Origin: Marinoscillum sp040222955
Lineage (GTDB): Bacteria; Bacteroidota; Bacteroidia; Cytophagales; Cyclobacteriaceae
Assembly (NCBI RefSeq): GCF_040222955.1
Contig: NZ_JAVKCA010000021.1
Coordinates: 124,001-188,000 of the forward strand
Direction of reading: 5' to 3'
Length of the DNA: 64,000 bases
Every line of letters begins with the position of its first letter. Positions within the stretch are counted from its first letter, which is position 1. Positions 17,825 through 25,973 of the stretch are shown piece by piece. Below the pieces are notes generated by a model that was not told the origin of the DNA, did not search any database, and worked only from the letters and a program-made list of their open reading frames with translations. Position numbers and translations under genes: made by a program.

Positions 17825-18169
17825 TTAAACGTGTAACCACTCTTTTTTAGCGGTCAGCTCTTCTTCTGTTTCTTCGTAATCAGGATCGGGAACACAACAA
17901 TCCACGGGACAGACAGCGGCACACTGCGGTTCTTCATGAAAGCCCGTACACTCCGTACACTTTCCTGAAACGATGTAATAAAACTCGTCTGAAACAGGTT
18001 CCTGAGTCTCAGATCCGTCAATGACAGATCCATCCTCCATTTCTACCTCTTTCAGATCAGTACCGTCAGACCATTTCCATTCAACACCACCTTCATAGAT
18101 GGCCGTGTTAGGGCATTCTGGTTCGCATGCACCACAATTGATGCATTCGTCTGTGATCATAATTGCCAT
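17825..18169 (-). CDS. 4Fe-4S dicluster ferredoxin
   Basis: A 114-aa protein. The first cluster motif is C9-x2-C12-x2-C15-x3-C19-P. The second is CTECTGFHEEPQCAAVCP (C-x2-C-x8-C-x3-C), the pattern with an enlarged loop known from Allochromatium-type 2[4Fe-4S] ferredoxins. Between them is an acidic insert of about 45 residues that is longer than usual. It is cytoplasmic and carries electrons; the partner is unknown. It is divergent from the acyl-CoA reductase gene 82 bp away, a pairing I recall from other Bacteroidota genomes. Confidence 0.95.
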   Translation of the reverse strand: MAIMITDECINCGACEPECPNTAIYEGGVEWKWSDGTDLKEVEMEDGSVIDGSETQEPVSDEFYYIVSGKCTECTGFHEEPQCAAVCPVDCCVPDPDYEETEEELTAKKEWLHV

Positions 18170-18251
18170 TCTATCTACTATTTATGTTGTACAACAACAG
18201 TCAACAAAATTATCTACAATAAGTTTGCGCACAAAAGTAACTGACAATTAA

Positions 18252-19250
18252 ATGACGTTATCGGAAAGAATTGAAGCATTTTCAATATTAGGGGACAAAA
18301 TTCGGGCGATTTCCAACGATTCTATGGAAGAATATGCCCGAAGGGCTCAGTTGCATAACCAGTGGTTTACCGAAGAAAATCTTTCGAGGGCCTTTGAAGG
18401 CATTGCATTTATGCTGGAAAAGGACAAACTACAGCAGTGGCTGGAGCCCTATGAACCACTCTCTCCTGAGGTGCCGAAAATCACCGGGATCATCATGGCT
18501 GGTAATATCCCCATGGTTGGTTTTCACGATCTTCTCTCGGTCCTTATCACTGGCCATTTCGCGGCAATCAAAACGAGTAGCCAGGACACTTACCTGGTAC
18601 AATTGCTGATTGATTGGTTACTGGAGATAGAGCCTCGATTTAAAAAGAATCTGGAGGTGCGGGATCGACTGACCGCAATAGATGCCCTGATTGCGACAGG
18701 CAGCGACAACACAGCCCGCTATTTTGAGTATTACTTTCGCAATCACCCCAGGGTCATTAGAAAAAACAGAACCTCGGTTGCCATCCTGGACGGTAGTGAA
18801 ACAGAAACTCAGCTCAAAGCCCTCGGCAAAGACATTTTCTGGTATTTTGGCCTTGGCTGCCGAAACGTTTCAAAAGTATTTGTTCCGAAAAATTATGATC
18901 CCAAAGCGTTTTTTGAAGCCAATGAAGAACTGAACTACCTGGCTGACCACAATAAATACCGCAACAATTATGACTATCATAAGTCCATCTTGCTGGTCAA
19001 TGGCGTGAAGCACCTCGACAATGGCTTTCTGCTGTGGCAACCCTCCGAAGAACTGGTTTCCCCTATTTCCGTTCTTTATGTAGAGGAGTATGAGGGCAAC
19101 GAAGCCCTGAAGGCCAAACTAGAAGCAAATGCAGACAAGCTACAATGTATTGTAGGAAATGGGCATACACCTTTTGGGCAGGCCCAAACCCCTGAAGTCT
19201 GGGATTACGCTGATGGTGTAGATACGGTCGCTTTTTTAAAGGGCCTTTAG
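18252..19250 (+). CDS. LuxC-like acyl-CoA reductase
   Basis: A 332-aa protein. Aldehyde-dehydrogenase-like fold with the LuxC family motifs: ITGIIMAGNIPMVGFHDLLSV (nucleotide-binding, residues about 78-98) and FWYFGLGCRNVSKVFVP around residue 200, where the cysteine is the probable acyl-accepting nucleophile. Members reduce acyl-CoA or activated carboxylates to aldehydes. There is no lux operon here, so bioluminescence is not implied. The physiological acyl substrate is unknown. It is convergent with the gene at 19259, 8 bp apart. Confidence 0.9.
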   Translation: MTLSERIEAFSILGDKIRAISNDSMEEYARRAQLHNQWFTEENLSRAFEGIAFMLEKDKLQQWLEPYEPLSPEVPKITGIIMAGNIPMVGFHDLLSVLITGHFAAIKTSSQDTYLVQLLIDWLLEIEPRFKKNLEVRDRLTAIDALIATGSDNTARYFEYYFRNHPRVIRKNRTSVAILDGSETETQLKALGKDIFWYFGLGCRNVSKVFVPKNYDPKAFFEANEELNYLADHNKYRNNYDYHKSILLVNGVKHLDNGFLLWQPSEELVSPISVLYVEEYEGNEALKAKLEANADKLQCIVGNGHTPFGQAQTPEVWDYADGVDTVAFLKGL

Positions 19251-19258
19251 TCCTGTAC

Positions 19259-20059
19259 TCAAGAGGAGATTTGACTACCCTTACCCACTATTTTCGTTCC
19301 CTCAAGCATATGTACCAGGATGGGCTCGCACTTCTGACGGCAGGCCGGATAAAACTGACGATGCTTCCAGAACCCGGACTTGGGTGACTGACCCCACCAA
19401 AATTCTGCCATGGCCAGCGGCTGCATATCATGAAGAAAGGCATATTGTAGCAACTTCGGACCGGCACATTCCCCGGCACCGCCGGGAGGGTTATTTGGAA
19501 AAAGATCCCTCAGACTCTTTTCTTCACCGTCCTTGTTGAAAAAATGGTAATGATCAAATACCTTGTCCTGAAGGGCCATGGAGTTGCTCCGCCTCAACTT
19601 CATCAACCGATCAACCTCTTCCGTATGACCAGTTGGCTTAGATGCCATCAGCTGCTCAATCTCCCGATTGATGCGGGTGAGCTCCTGCATACCCAGGTTC
19701 AAAAAACTACCCTCCTTGAGGCCGTCATACACTGGCGGCACAAAGCCCGGGTAGTGATTCCTCCCTCCCATTTTTCCTGAAAAAGCTGACAGATATCCAA
19801 TATCACCATCCTGGGTGCGAACAACCAGCACACCAAACATCTTCCCTATCACGTTTTCAGTTCTTTCACTTTCCAGGCCAAAATTGTGCTCCCAATCCTG
19901 CTCCATCAGGTGTTGCTGAAGCTCATTCGAAGCTAAAACACAAAGCGGGTGTGGTTCATTAGAAAAGGGATCAGCAAATTGCTTTGGTAATTCATCTTGC
20001 CCGACTGTTTCTGGGAAAGCAATAAAGAAATGGTCTTTAATGGGAGTAAGTCGTGTCAC
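19259..20059 (-). CDS. RluA-associated N-terminal domain protein lacking the synthase domain
   Basis: A 266-aa protein. The sequence matches the N-terminal region of long Bacteroidota RluA-type pseudouridine synthases: FSNEPHPLCVLASNELQQHL, DWEHNFGLE, GKMFGVLVVR, GYLSAFSGKMGGRNHYPGFVPPVYD, PPGGAGECAGPKLLQYAF, AMAEFWWGQSP and FYPACRQKCEPILVHML. In those proteins the catalytic synthase domain follows at once; here a stop (TGA) comes after KGSQISS, and the convergent acyl-CoA reductase begins 8 bp on. The long central segment of the full-length proteins is also short here. So there is no catalytic aspartate and no synthase activity is expected. It may be a domain that works alone, or a neatly truncated gene. 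The reading frame itself is intact. Confidence 0.8.
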   Translation of the reverse strand: MTRLTPIKDHFFIAFPETVGQDELPKQFADPFSNEPHPLCVLASNELQQHLMEQDWEHNFGLESERTENVIGKMFGVLVVRTQDGDIGYLSAFSGKMGGRNHYPGFVPPVYDGLKEGSFLNLGMQELTRINREIEQLMASKPTGHTEEVDRLMKLRRSNSMALQDKVFDHYHFFNKDGEEKSLRDLFPNNPPGGAGECAGPKLLQYAFLHDMQPLAMAEFWWGQSPKSGFWKHRQFYPACRQKCEPILVHMLEGTKIVGKGSQISS

Positions 20060-20165
20060 GCAAGAGAAGTGTATTTCTTAAGTGGGGCAAAAGTAGATCA
20101 ATCAAAAACCAATCAACAATCCTTACAAGTCATTTATCTGATAATCTAAACTCGATCCACCTAAA

Positions 20166-20200
20166 GCAAAAAGGCTGCCCCTTTCGAAACAGCCTCTTTT
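20166..20200 (-). terminator. Terminator downstream of the aconitase gene
   Basis: AGGCTG (20172-20177) and CAGCCT (20190-20195) pair, and on the minus strand the stem is followed by TTTTT. It lies 23 bp beyond the stop of the minus-strand aconitase. Confidence 0.75.
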
Positions 20201-20223
20201 GTATAGTTAACCCCAAGATAAAC

Positions 20224-22491
20224 TCAGGCGTTGTTTTGCAACTTGATCAGGTTTAGTGCCGACCCTGCTTTGAACCAACCTATTTGGCCAGCATTGTAAG
20301 TATGATTGACCTTGATGGAATCCGAAGATCCATCCTCGTGCTTCGCTACGATGGTCAATGGCTTGCCAGGAGCAAACTCAGTCAGGTCCACAAAATCAAA
20401 AGTATCAGCCTCCTGAATCTTATCATAATCAGCCTCGTTGGCGAAGGTCAACGCCAGCATTCCCTGTTTTTTCAGGTTGGTCTCATGAATACGGGCAAAA
20501 GACTTCACTAGTACTGCTTTCACACCCAGGTGCCTTGGCTGCATAGCCGCATGCTCTCTGGACGAGCCCTCTCCGTAGTTATGATCACCCACCACGATGG
20601 TTGGTACACCCGCTGCCTTATAGGCTCTCTGTGTGTCCGGCACACCTGCGTACGTACCATCCAACTGACTCTTCACTTTATCTGTCTCATCATTGAATGC
20701 ATTCACTGCACCCGTCAGGGTATTGTTGGCGATGTTATCCAGGTGTCCTCTGAACCTCAACCATGGACCGGCCATAGAAATGTGATCAGTTGTACATTTT
20801 CCTTTTGCTTTGATCAAAAGTTTTGCTCCTGTGATGTTCTTGCCATCCCAGGGAGCAAATGGCTCCAATAATTGCAGTCGCTTGGAATCAGGGCTCACCT
20901 TTATTTCAACACCCGAACCATCCTCCGCAGGTGCCAGGTAACCCGGATCTTCTACATCAAATCCTTTTTCTGGCAATTCCCAACCCGTAGGCGGGTCAAG
21001 CTTCACCTGCTCTCCTTTGTCGTTAGTCAGGGTATCTGTTATTGGGTTAAAACCCAGATTACCCGAAATGGCAATAGCTGCCACCATCTCTGGTGAGGTC
21101 ACAAAAGCATGCGTATTGGGGTTACCGTCCGCTCTTTTGGAAAAGTTTCTGTTGAACGAATGGACGATTGTGTTTTTCTCTTTCTTGTCCGCTCCGGCAC
21201 GATCCCACTGGCCGATACAAGGTCCACAGGCATTGGTGAATATCTTTGTGCCCAGTTTTTCAAATGTATTGAGGAAGCCATCCCGCTCCACGGTAAACCT
21301 CACTTGCTCCGAACCAGGATTGATTCCAAACTCGGCAGCCGGCTTCAGTCCCTTGGCCAAAGCCTGCTCAGCAATAGATGCAGCCCGGGAAATGTCTTCG
21401 TAAGAAGAATTGGTACATGAGCCGATCAGTCCCCATTCTACTTTCGTAGGCCAGTCATTTTTCGCAGCCTTGGCGGCCATTTCTGAAATAGGAGTCGCCA
21501 AATCAGGCGTAAATGGACCATTTACATGTGGCTCCAATTCAGACAGGTTGATCTCGATCACCTGATCAAAATATTTTTCAGGATGAGCATATACTTCATC
21601 ATCCCCCGTCAAATGCTCCTTCACCCCATTGGCCAGATCAGCTACTTCGCTTCTGCCAGTAGCTCTGAGGTAGCGCTCCATGGACTCATCATATCCAAAA
21701 GTGGAAGTCGTCGCTCCAATCTCCGCACCCATGTTGCAAATGGTGCCCTTGCCAGTACACGACATACTTTTAGCTCCATCACCAAAATATTCTACTATAG
21801 CACCAGTACCGCCTTTTACGGTCAGGATACCTGCCACCTTCAAAATCACATCTTTAGGAGAAGCCCATCCATTGAGCTTTCCTGTCAACTTCACCCCAAT
21901 CAATTTTGGGAACTTCAACTCCCAGGCCATTCCGGCCATCACATCTACAGCATCAGCTCCGCCTACACCAACAGCGACCATACCCAGGCCTCCTGCATTC
22001 ACCGTGTGTGAATCGGTACCGATCATCATTCCCCCCGGAAACGCATAGTTTTCTAACACCACCTGATGGATGATACCAGCACCCGGCTTCCAGAAACCAA
22101 TTCCGTATTTATTTGATACAGATTCCAGAAAGTTAAACACCTCGTTACTGCTGTTGAGTGCACTCTGAAGATCAGAAGCCGCACCAATCTTCGCCTGTAT
22201 CAGGTGATCACAATGTACGGTAGTAGGAACCGCCACTTTACTCTTTCCGGCCTGCATAAACTGAAGCAAGGCCATCTGAGCGGTCGCATCCTGGCAAGCG
22301 ATTCGATCTGGTGCAAAGTCGACGTAAGATTCTCCCCGCTTAAAAGATTCAGAAGGATTACCCTCGTACAAGTGGCTATACAGAATCTTCTCAGCCAGTG
22401 TGAGTGGCTTACCGGTTACTTCTTTTGCCTTATTTACACGCTCGCCTATACTTGCATAGACCTTTTTGATCATTTCTATATCAAATGCCAT
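20224..22491 (-). CDS. Aconitate hydratase, mitochondrial-type
   Basis: A 755-aa protein of the length and motif order of mitochondrial aconitase. Fe-S cluster ligands are Cys359 (GSCTNSSYED) and Cys422/Cys425 (ACGPCIGQW). Other marks are FPGGMMIGTDSHTVNAGGLG (152-170) and, in the swivel domain, DHNYGEGSSREHAA. It converts citrate to isocitrate in the TCA cycle. A different aconitase (22710-25445) is divergent across a 218-bp region. A -7 box (TAACTTTG) embedded in a palindrome lies 37-44 bp upstream of the start. Has its own terminator. Confidence 0.96.
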   Translation of the reverse strand: MAFDIEMIKKVYASIGERVNKAKEVTGKPLTLAEKILYSHLYEGNPSESFKRGESYVDFAPDRIACQDATAQMALLQFMQAGKSKVAVPTTVHCDHLIQAKIGAASDLQSALNSSNEVFNFLESVSNKYGIGFWKPGAGIIHQVVLENYAFPGGMMIGTDSHTVNAGGLGMVAVGVGGADAVDVMAGMAWELKFPKLIGVKLTGKLNGWASPKDVILKVAGILTVKGGTGAIVEYFGDGAKSMSCTGKGTICNMGAEIGATTSTFGYDESMERYLRATGRSEVADLANGVKEHLTGDDEVYAHPEKYFDQVIEINLSELEPHVNGPFTPDLATPISEMAAKAAKNDWPTKVEWGLIGSCTNSSYEDISRAASIAEQALAKGLKPAAEFGINPGSEQVRFTVERDGFLNTFEKLGTKIFTNACGPCIGQWDRAGADKKEKNTIVHSFNRNFSKRADGNPNTHAFVTSPEMVAAIAISGNLGFNPITDTLTNDKGEQVKLDPPTGWELPEKGFDVEDPGYLAPAEDGSGVEIKVSPDSKRLQLLEPFAPWDGKNITGAKLLIKAKGKCTTDHISMAGPWLRFRGHLDNIANNTLTGAVNAFNDETDKVKSQLDGTYAGVPDTQRAYKAAGVPTIVVGDHNYGEGSSREHAAMQPRHLGVKAVLVKSFARIHETNLKKQGMLALTFANEADYDKIQEADTFDFVDLTEFAPGKPLTIVAKHEDGSSDSIKVNHTYNAGQIGWFKAGSALNLIKLQNNA

Positions 22492-22523
22492 AGGATGATG
22501 ATTTTATTGCTTAAATTTTTATA

Positions 22524-22559
22524 GAGCCAAAGTTATTTAACTTTTAAAATGTTTGGCTC
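22524..22559 (-). promoter_or_regulatory. Promoter -7 box inside nested palindromes, aconitase intergenic region
   Basis: The Bacteroidota -7 box TAACTTTG lies at 22528-22535 on the minus strand. It is part of AAAGTTA-TT-TAACTTT (22529-22544, perfect 7+2+7). That in turn is enclosed by the inverted repeat GAGCCAAA (22524-22531) / TTTGGCTC (22552-22559). Predicted start of transcription is about 30 bp before the aconitase ATG. Such nesting suggests a repressor site. No -33 TTG is seen at the preferred spacing. Confidence 0.5.
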
Positions 22560-22709
22560 AATTCGTTTAATCTATTTCATCCATTGTAGACATATTTTGC
22601 ATTTCGTGTAACAGATTGATTTGAACAGTGTTAATATCATGCAGGGGCTTCCACGCTCCGTGCACTTTTATGAAGATTTGACTTGAACCAACTTTAAAAT
22701 TCTACTACC

Positions 22710-25445
22710 ATGTCTCAAGATTTTTTTGGAATTGAACGAGAGCTCTCCACACCCCTTGGTAAGCATAAATACTATTCTCTGAAAGCCCTCTCACAGAAAA
22801 GAAGTGAGGTAAAATCACTTCCATATGCCATTCGGATTTTGCTGGAAAATGCCATTAGAAACTACGACAACTTTGCCATTACGGAATCACACCTGGAATC
22901 TCTGCTGGGGTGGCAAAAAACTGCAGGTAAGGATGATATTCCCTACACACCTGCCAGGGTACTGATGCAGGACTTTACGGGAGTCCCGGCCGTGGTAGAT
23001 ATAGCATCCATTCGCTCAGAAGTGGCACGAAAAGGAAAAGACACGCAAAAAACCAATCCGGTAGTGCCGGCAGATATGGTCATTGATCACTCGGTGATGG
23101 TGGAGTACTTTGGGACCCAAAACTCTTACAGAAAGAATGTAGACCTGGAATACGAGCGCAACGATGAGCGATACAAGCTTCTGAAATGGGCGCAAAAAGC
23201 ATTCGCCAACTTTGGGGTGGTTCCTCCGGGGATGGGCATTTGCCATCAGGTCAATCTGGAATACCTGGCCAAAGGAGTCATCGAGCGGGATGGATACCTC
23301 TTTCCTGACACCCTGGTGGGCACCGACTCCCATACTCCGATGGTCAACGGTATCGGTGTACTGGGATGGGGAGTTGGCGGTATCGAAGCAGAAGCTGCCA
23401 TGCTCGGTCAGCCTATCTATATGATTTTACCTCAGGTGATCGGACTGAAACTGACGGGTAAAATGCGTGAAGGTGCGACCTCCACAGACCTGGTACTCAC
23501 CGTCACCCGGTTGCTAAGAGATTATGGTGTCGTTGGCAAAATCGTAGAGGTTTTCGGTCCTGGGCTGGAACAGCTGACCGTACCTGACCGAGGCACTATC
23601 AGCAACATGTCCCCCGAGTTTGGCTGTACTGATACACACTGGCCCATTGATGACCAGACACTGGCCTACATGCTGAAGACCAACCGCTCCCAGGCACATG
23701 TGCATATGGTAAAAGCCTACGCCCAGGAAAACATGCTCTGGAGAAAACCTGAGGACACCATCCAATACACCGATCAGATCGAACTGGATCTTGGTACTGT
23801 GGAACCCACCATATCGGGTCCGAAAAGGCCTCAGGACAAAATCTTATTAAAAAATGCGAAAACGCAGATCATTGATCTGCTCAAAGAATCACATAGTCGT
23901 ACCTATATCCCCGTGATGGAGCGCTCTGGCAACTGGGCCAATGAAGGAGGCACTACCGCCGAACCAGTCACCCTGTCATCCGGGATTCGTAGCATCCCTA
24001 TGAAAAAAGATGACATCAGCTATAACCTGTCAGATGGAGCCGTGGTAATCGCGGCCATCACGTCTTGTACCAACACTTCCAACCCCAGTGTGATGATAGG
24101 TGCAGGTTTAGTGGCCAAAAAAGCCGTTGAACGAGGCTTAAACGTAAAACCCTGGGTAAAAACATCCCTGGCACCTGGATCACGGGTGGTCACCGACTAC
24201 CTCACCAAAGCACAGCTCCTGCCATATCTGGAAGGGTTAAAATTTCATACGGTGGGTTACGGATGCACCACCTGTATTGGCAACTCGGGAGATATGATTC
24301 CCCAGGTGCAGCAGGCTGTCATCGAGCATGATCTGGTGGTGTGCTCAGCCCTTTCCGGAAATCGAAATTTCGAAGCACGGATTCACCCCAATATCAAAAT
24401 GAACTTCCTGGCATCACCAATGCTGGTGGTGGCTTATGCCATTGCCGGACGGATGGATTTTGACATGAACAATGAACCCCTGGGTACAGATCCGAACGGG
24501 GAGGATGTCTATCTGCGAGACATCTGGCCTTCTCAGCAAGAGATCAATGAAATCATGGATGTGGTGGTGACACCCGAAGACTACAAAAAAACGTACGAAA
24601 CCATCTTCGATGGCGATGAAGCCTGGATGAAACTGAAAGCCCCAGAGGGCAATATATACGATTGGGACGAAAAATCCACATACATACAGGAAGCTCCTTT
24701 CTTCAAGAACATCTCAGAAGAGCCACCCTCACCACAAAACATCACTGGTGCAAGGGTCTTACTGCAACTGGGCGACATGGTCACCACAGATCACATCTCA
24801 CCCGCTGGTAAATTCCTCCCAGAGCACGCGGCTGGCATCTACCTGACGGAACATGACGTCTTACCGAAGGACTTCAATTCATACGGCTCACGAAGAGGAA
24901 ATCATGAGGTCATGATGCGTGGCACCTTTGCCAATGTGCGTATCAAAAACAAACTCGCCAGCAAGGAAGGAGGTTGGACCATGTATTACCCCACAGGTGA
25001 GGAAATGACCGTATTTGATGCAGCCATGAAATATCAGGAAGCGAACACTCCGCTGATTGTAATCGGAGGAAAGGAATATGGTTCAGGATCATCCAGGGAC
25101 TGGGCAGCAAAAGGGACTACCCTACTGGGGGTAAAGGCGGTCATTACCGAAAGCTATGAGCGCATCCACCGATCCAATCTGGTTGGGATGGGCGTTCTTC
25201 CACTTCAGTTCATGGAGGGTGAAACACAACATACACTGGGCCTTCAGGGAGATGAAACCTTTGATATCGTAGGGATTTCCACAGATCTCACCCCTGGAAA
25301 GGTTGTAGACATCACCGCATCAAACCCGGAAGGCGATGTGGTAAAATTCAAAGCCAAACTTAGGTTGGACTCTGGTGTGGATGTGGAGTACTACAAACAT
25401 GGTGGCATCCTCAATTATGTACTGCGCAATTTCCTGAAAGCCTGA
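22710..25445 (+). CDS. acnA: Aconitate hydratase AcnA (IRP/bacterial-A type)
   Basis: A 911-aa protein. Cluster ligands are Cys453 (TSCTNTSNPSVMIGAGL) and Cys519/Cys522 (GYGCTTCIGNSG). Other marks are LVGTDSHTPMVNGIGVLGWGVGG and, in the swivel domain, GGKEYGSGSSRDWAAKG. The arrangement is that of the AcnA/IRP1 branch, clearly distinct from the 755-aa aconitase on the other strand. In other bacteria this branch is often the stress-resistant form. It ends 53 bp before a strong bidirectional terminator. Confidence 0.96.
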   Translation: MSQDFFGIERELSTPLGKHKYYSLKALSQKRSEVKSLPYAIRILLENAIRNYDNFAITESHLESLLGWQKTAGKDDIPYTPARVLMQDFTGVPAVVDIASIRSEVARKGKDTQKTNPVVPADMVIDHSVMVEYFGTQNSYRKNVDLEYERNDERYKLLKWAQKAFANFGVVPPGMGICHQVNLEYLAKGVIERDGYLFPDTLVGTDSHTPMVNGIGVLGWGVGGIEAEAAMLGQPIYMILPQVIGLKLTGKMREGATSTDLVLTVTRLLRDYGVVGKIVEVFGPGLEQLTVPDRGTISNMSPEFGCTDTHWPIDDQTLAYMLKTNRSQAHVHMVKAYAQENMLWRKPEDTIQYTDQIELDLGTVEPTISGPKRPQDKILLKNAKTQIIDLLKESHSRTYIPVMERSGNWANEGGTTAEPVTLSSGIRSIPMKKDDISYNLSDGAVVIAAITSCTNTSNPSVMIGAGLVAKKAVERGLNVKPWVKTSLAPGSRVVTDYLTKAQLLPYLEGLKFHTVGYGCTTCIGNSGDMIPQVQQAVIEHDLVVCSALSGNRNFEARIHPNIKMNFLASPMLVVAYAIAGRMDFDMNNEPLGTDPNGEDVYLRDIWPSQQEINEIMDVVVTPEDYKKTYETIFDGDEAWMKLKAPEGNIYDWDEKSTYIQEAPFFKNISEEPPSPQNITGARVLLQLGDMVTTDHISPAGKFLPEHAAGIYLTEHDVLPKDFNSYGSRRGNHEVMMRGTFANVRIKNKLASKEGGWTMYYPTGEEMTVFDAAMKYQEANTPLIVIGGKEYGSGSSRDWAAKGTTLLGVKAVITESYERIHRSNLVGMGVLPLQFMEGETQHTLGLQGDETFDIVGISTDLTPGKVVDITASNPEGDVVKFKAKLRLDSGVDVEYYKHGGILNYVLRNFLKA

Positions 25446-25497
25446 TTTCTCAATGTCAAGCAGGAATAGCATCTCTGATCTCTATTAGACTCATAAA

Positions 25498-25536
25498 TAA
25501 AAAAAGACCGATGGATCGCTCCATCGGCCTTTTTTG
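25498..25536. terminator. Bidirectional terminator between acnA and the surface-protein operon
   Basis: CCGATGGA-TCGC-TCCATCGG (25508-25527), an 8-bp perfect stem, is flanked by an A run on the left and a T run on the right. It can stop both the plus-strand acnA and the minus-strand operon. Confidence 0.92.
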
Positions 25537-25560
25537 AAAAAAACATAATAATTCTTAGGA

Positions 25561-25968
25561 CTAATATGTCGTACTGCTACTCTTATTCATCAGATATCTG
25601 ATTTCAATAGTACCAGCCGAAGGGCTTTCAATGGTCTGCAACAATTGCATTTTCACGTAATTCTGAAAAACAATTGCAAAATCAGTCACAGTACCATCTG
25701 AGCCAGTCAGTGTAAGCGCTACATCTGTAGCTACCCACGTTCCAACAGACGCAAATCCGTTGTTATCCTCCAAGACATAACTACCATCACGCTCTAAAGT
25801 GAACCTGCTGATAATGTTGCTTGGATTCGTCTGATCATTCACATAAACTTCGCTAACCGTCCAGGTTCCGTACGACATTTGAGTCGGGGTTGGATCCTCT
25901 GGATCAGCGCAGGAGATGGCCAATATGGCCATTCCTGCAATGATTATATAATTTAATAGTCTATTCAT
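25561..25968 (-). CDS. Small lipoprotein, lipocalin-like, unknown function
   Basis: A 135-aa lipoprotein (lipobox LAISC, Cys20; MNRLLNYIIIAGMAILAISCAD). The body looks like a short beta-barrel or lipocalin-like domain (GTWTVSEVYV, FTLERDGSYVLEDNNG, SVGTWVATDVALTLTG), similar to small Bacteroidota lipoproteins of unknown function. It follows the 2816-aa surface protein by 5 bp and is the last gene of that operon, so it may help anchor or assemble the surface protein. No direct evidence for that. Confidence 0.75.
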   Translation of the reverse strand: MNRLLNYIIIAGMAILAISCADPEDPTPTQMSYGTWTVSEVYVNDQTNPSNIISRFTLERDGSYVLEDNNGFASVGTWVATDVALTLTGSDGTVTDFAIVFQNYVKMQLLQTIESPSAGTIEIRYLMNKSSSTTY

Positions 25969-25973
25969 GATTC

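Noticed and set aside
18252..19250. Bioluminescence (lux) operon, suggested by the LuxC-like protein
   Set aside because: No luciferase, thioesterase or acyl-protein synthetase gene is near; this reductase type is widespread in Bacteroidota.
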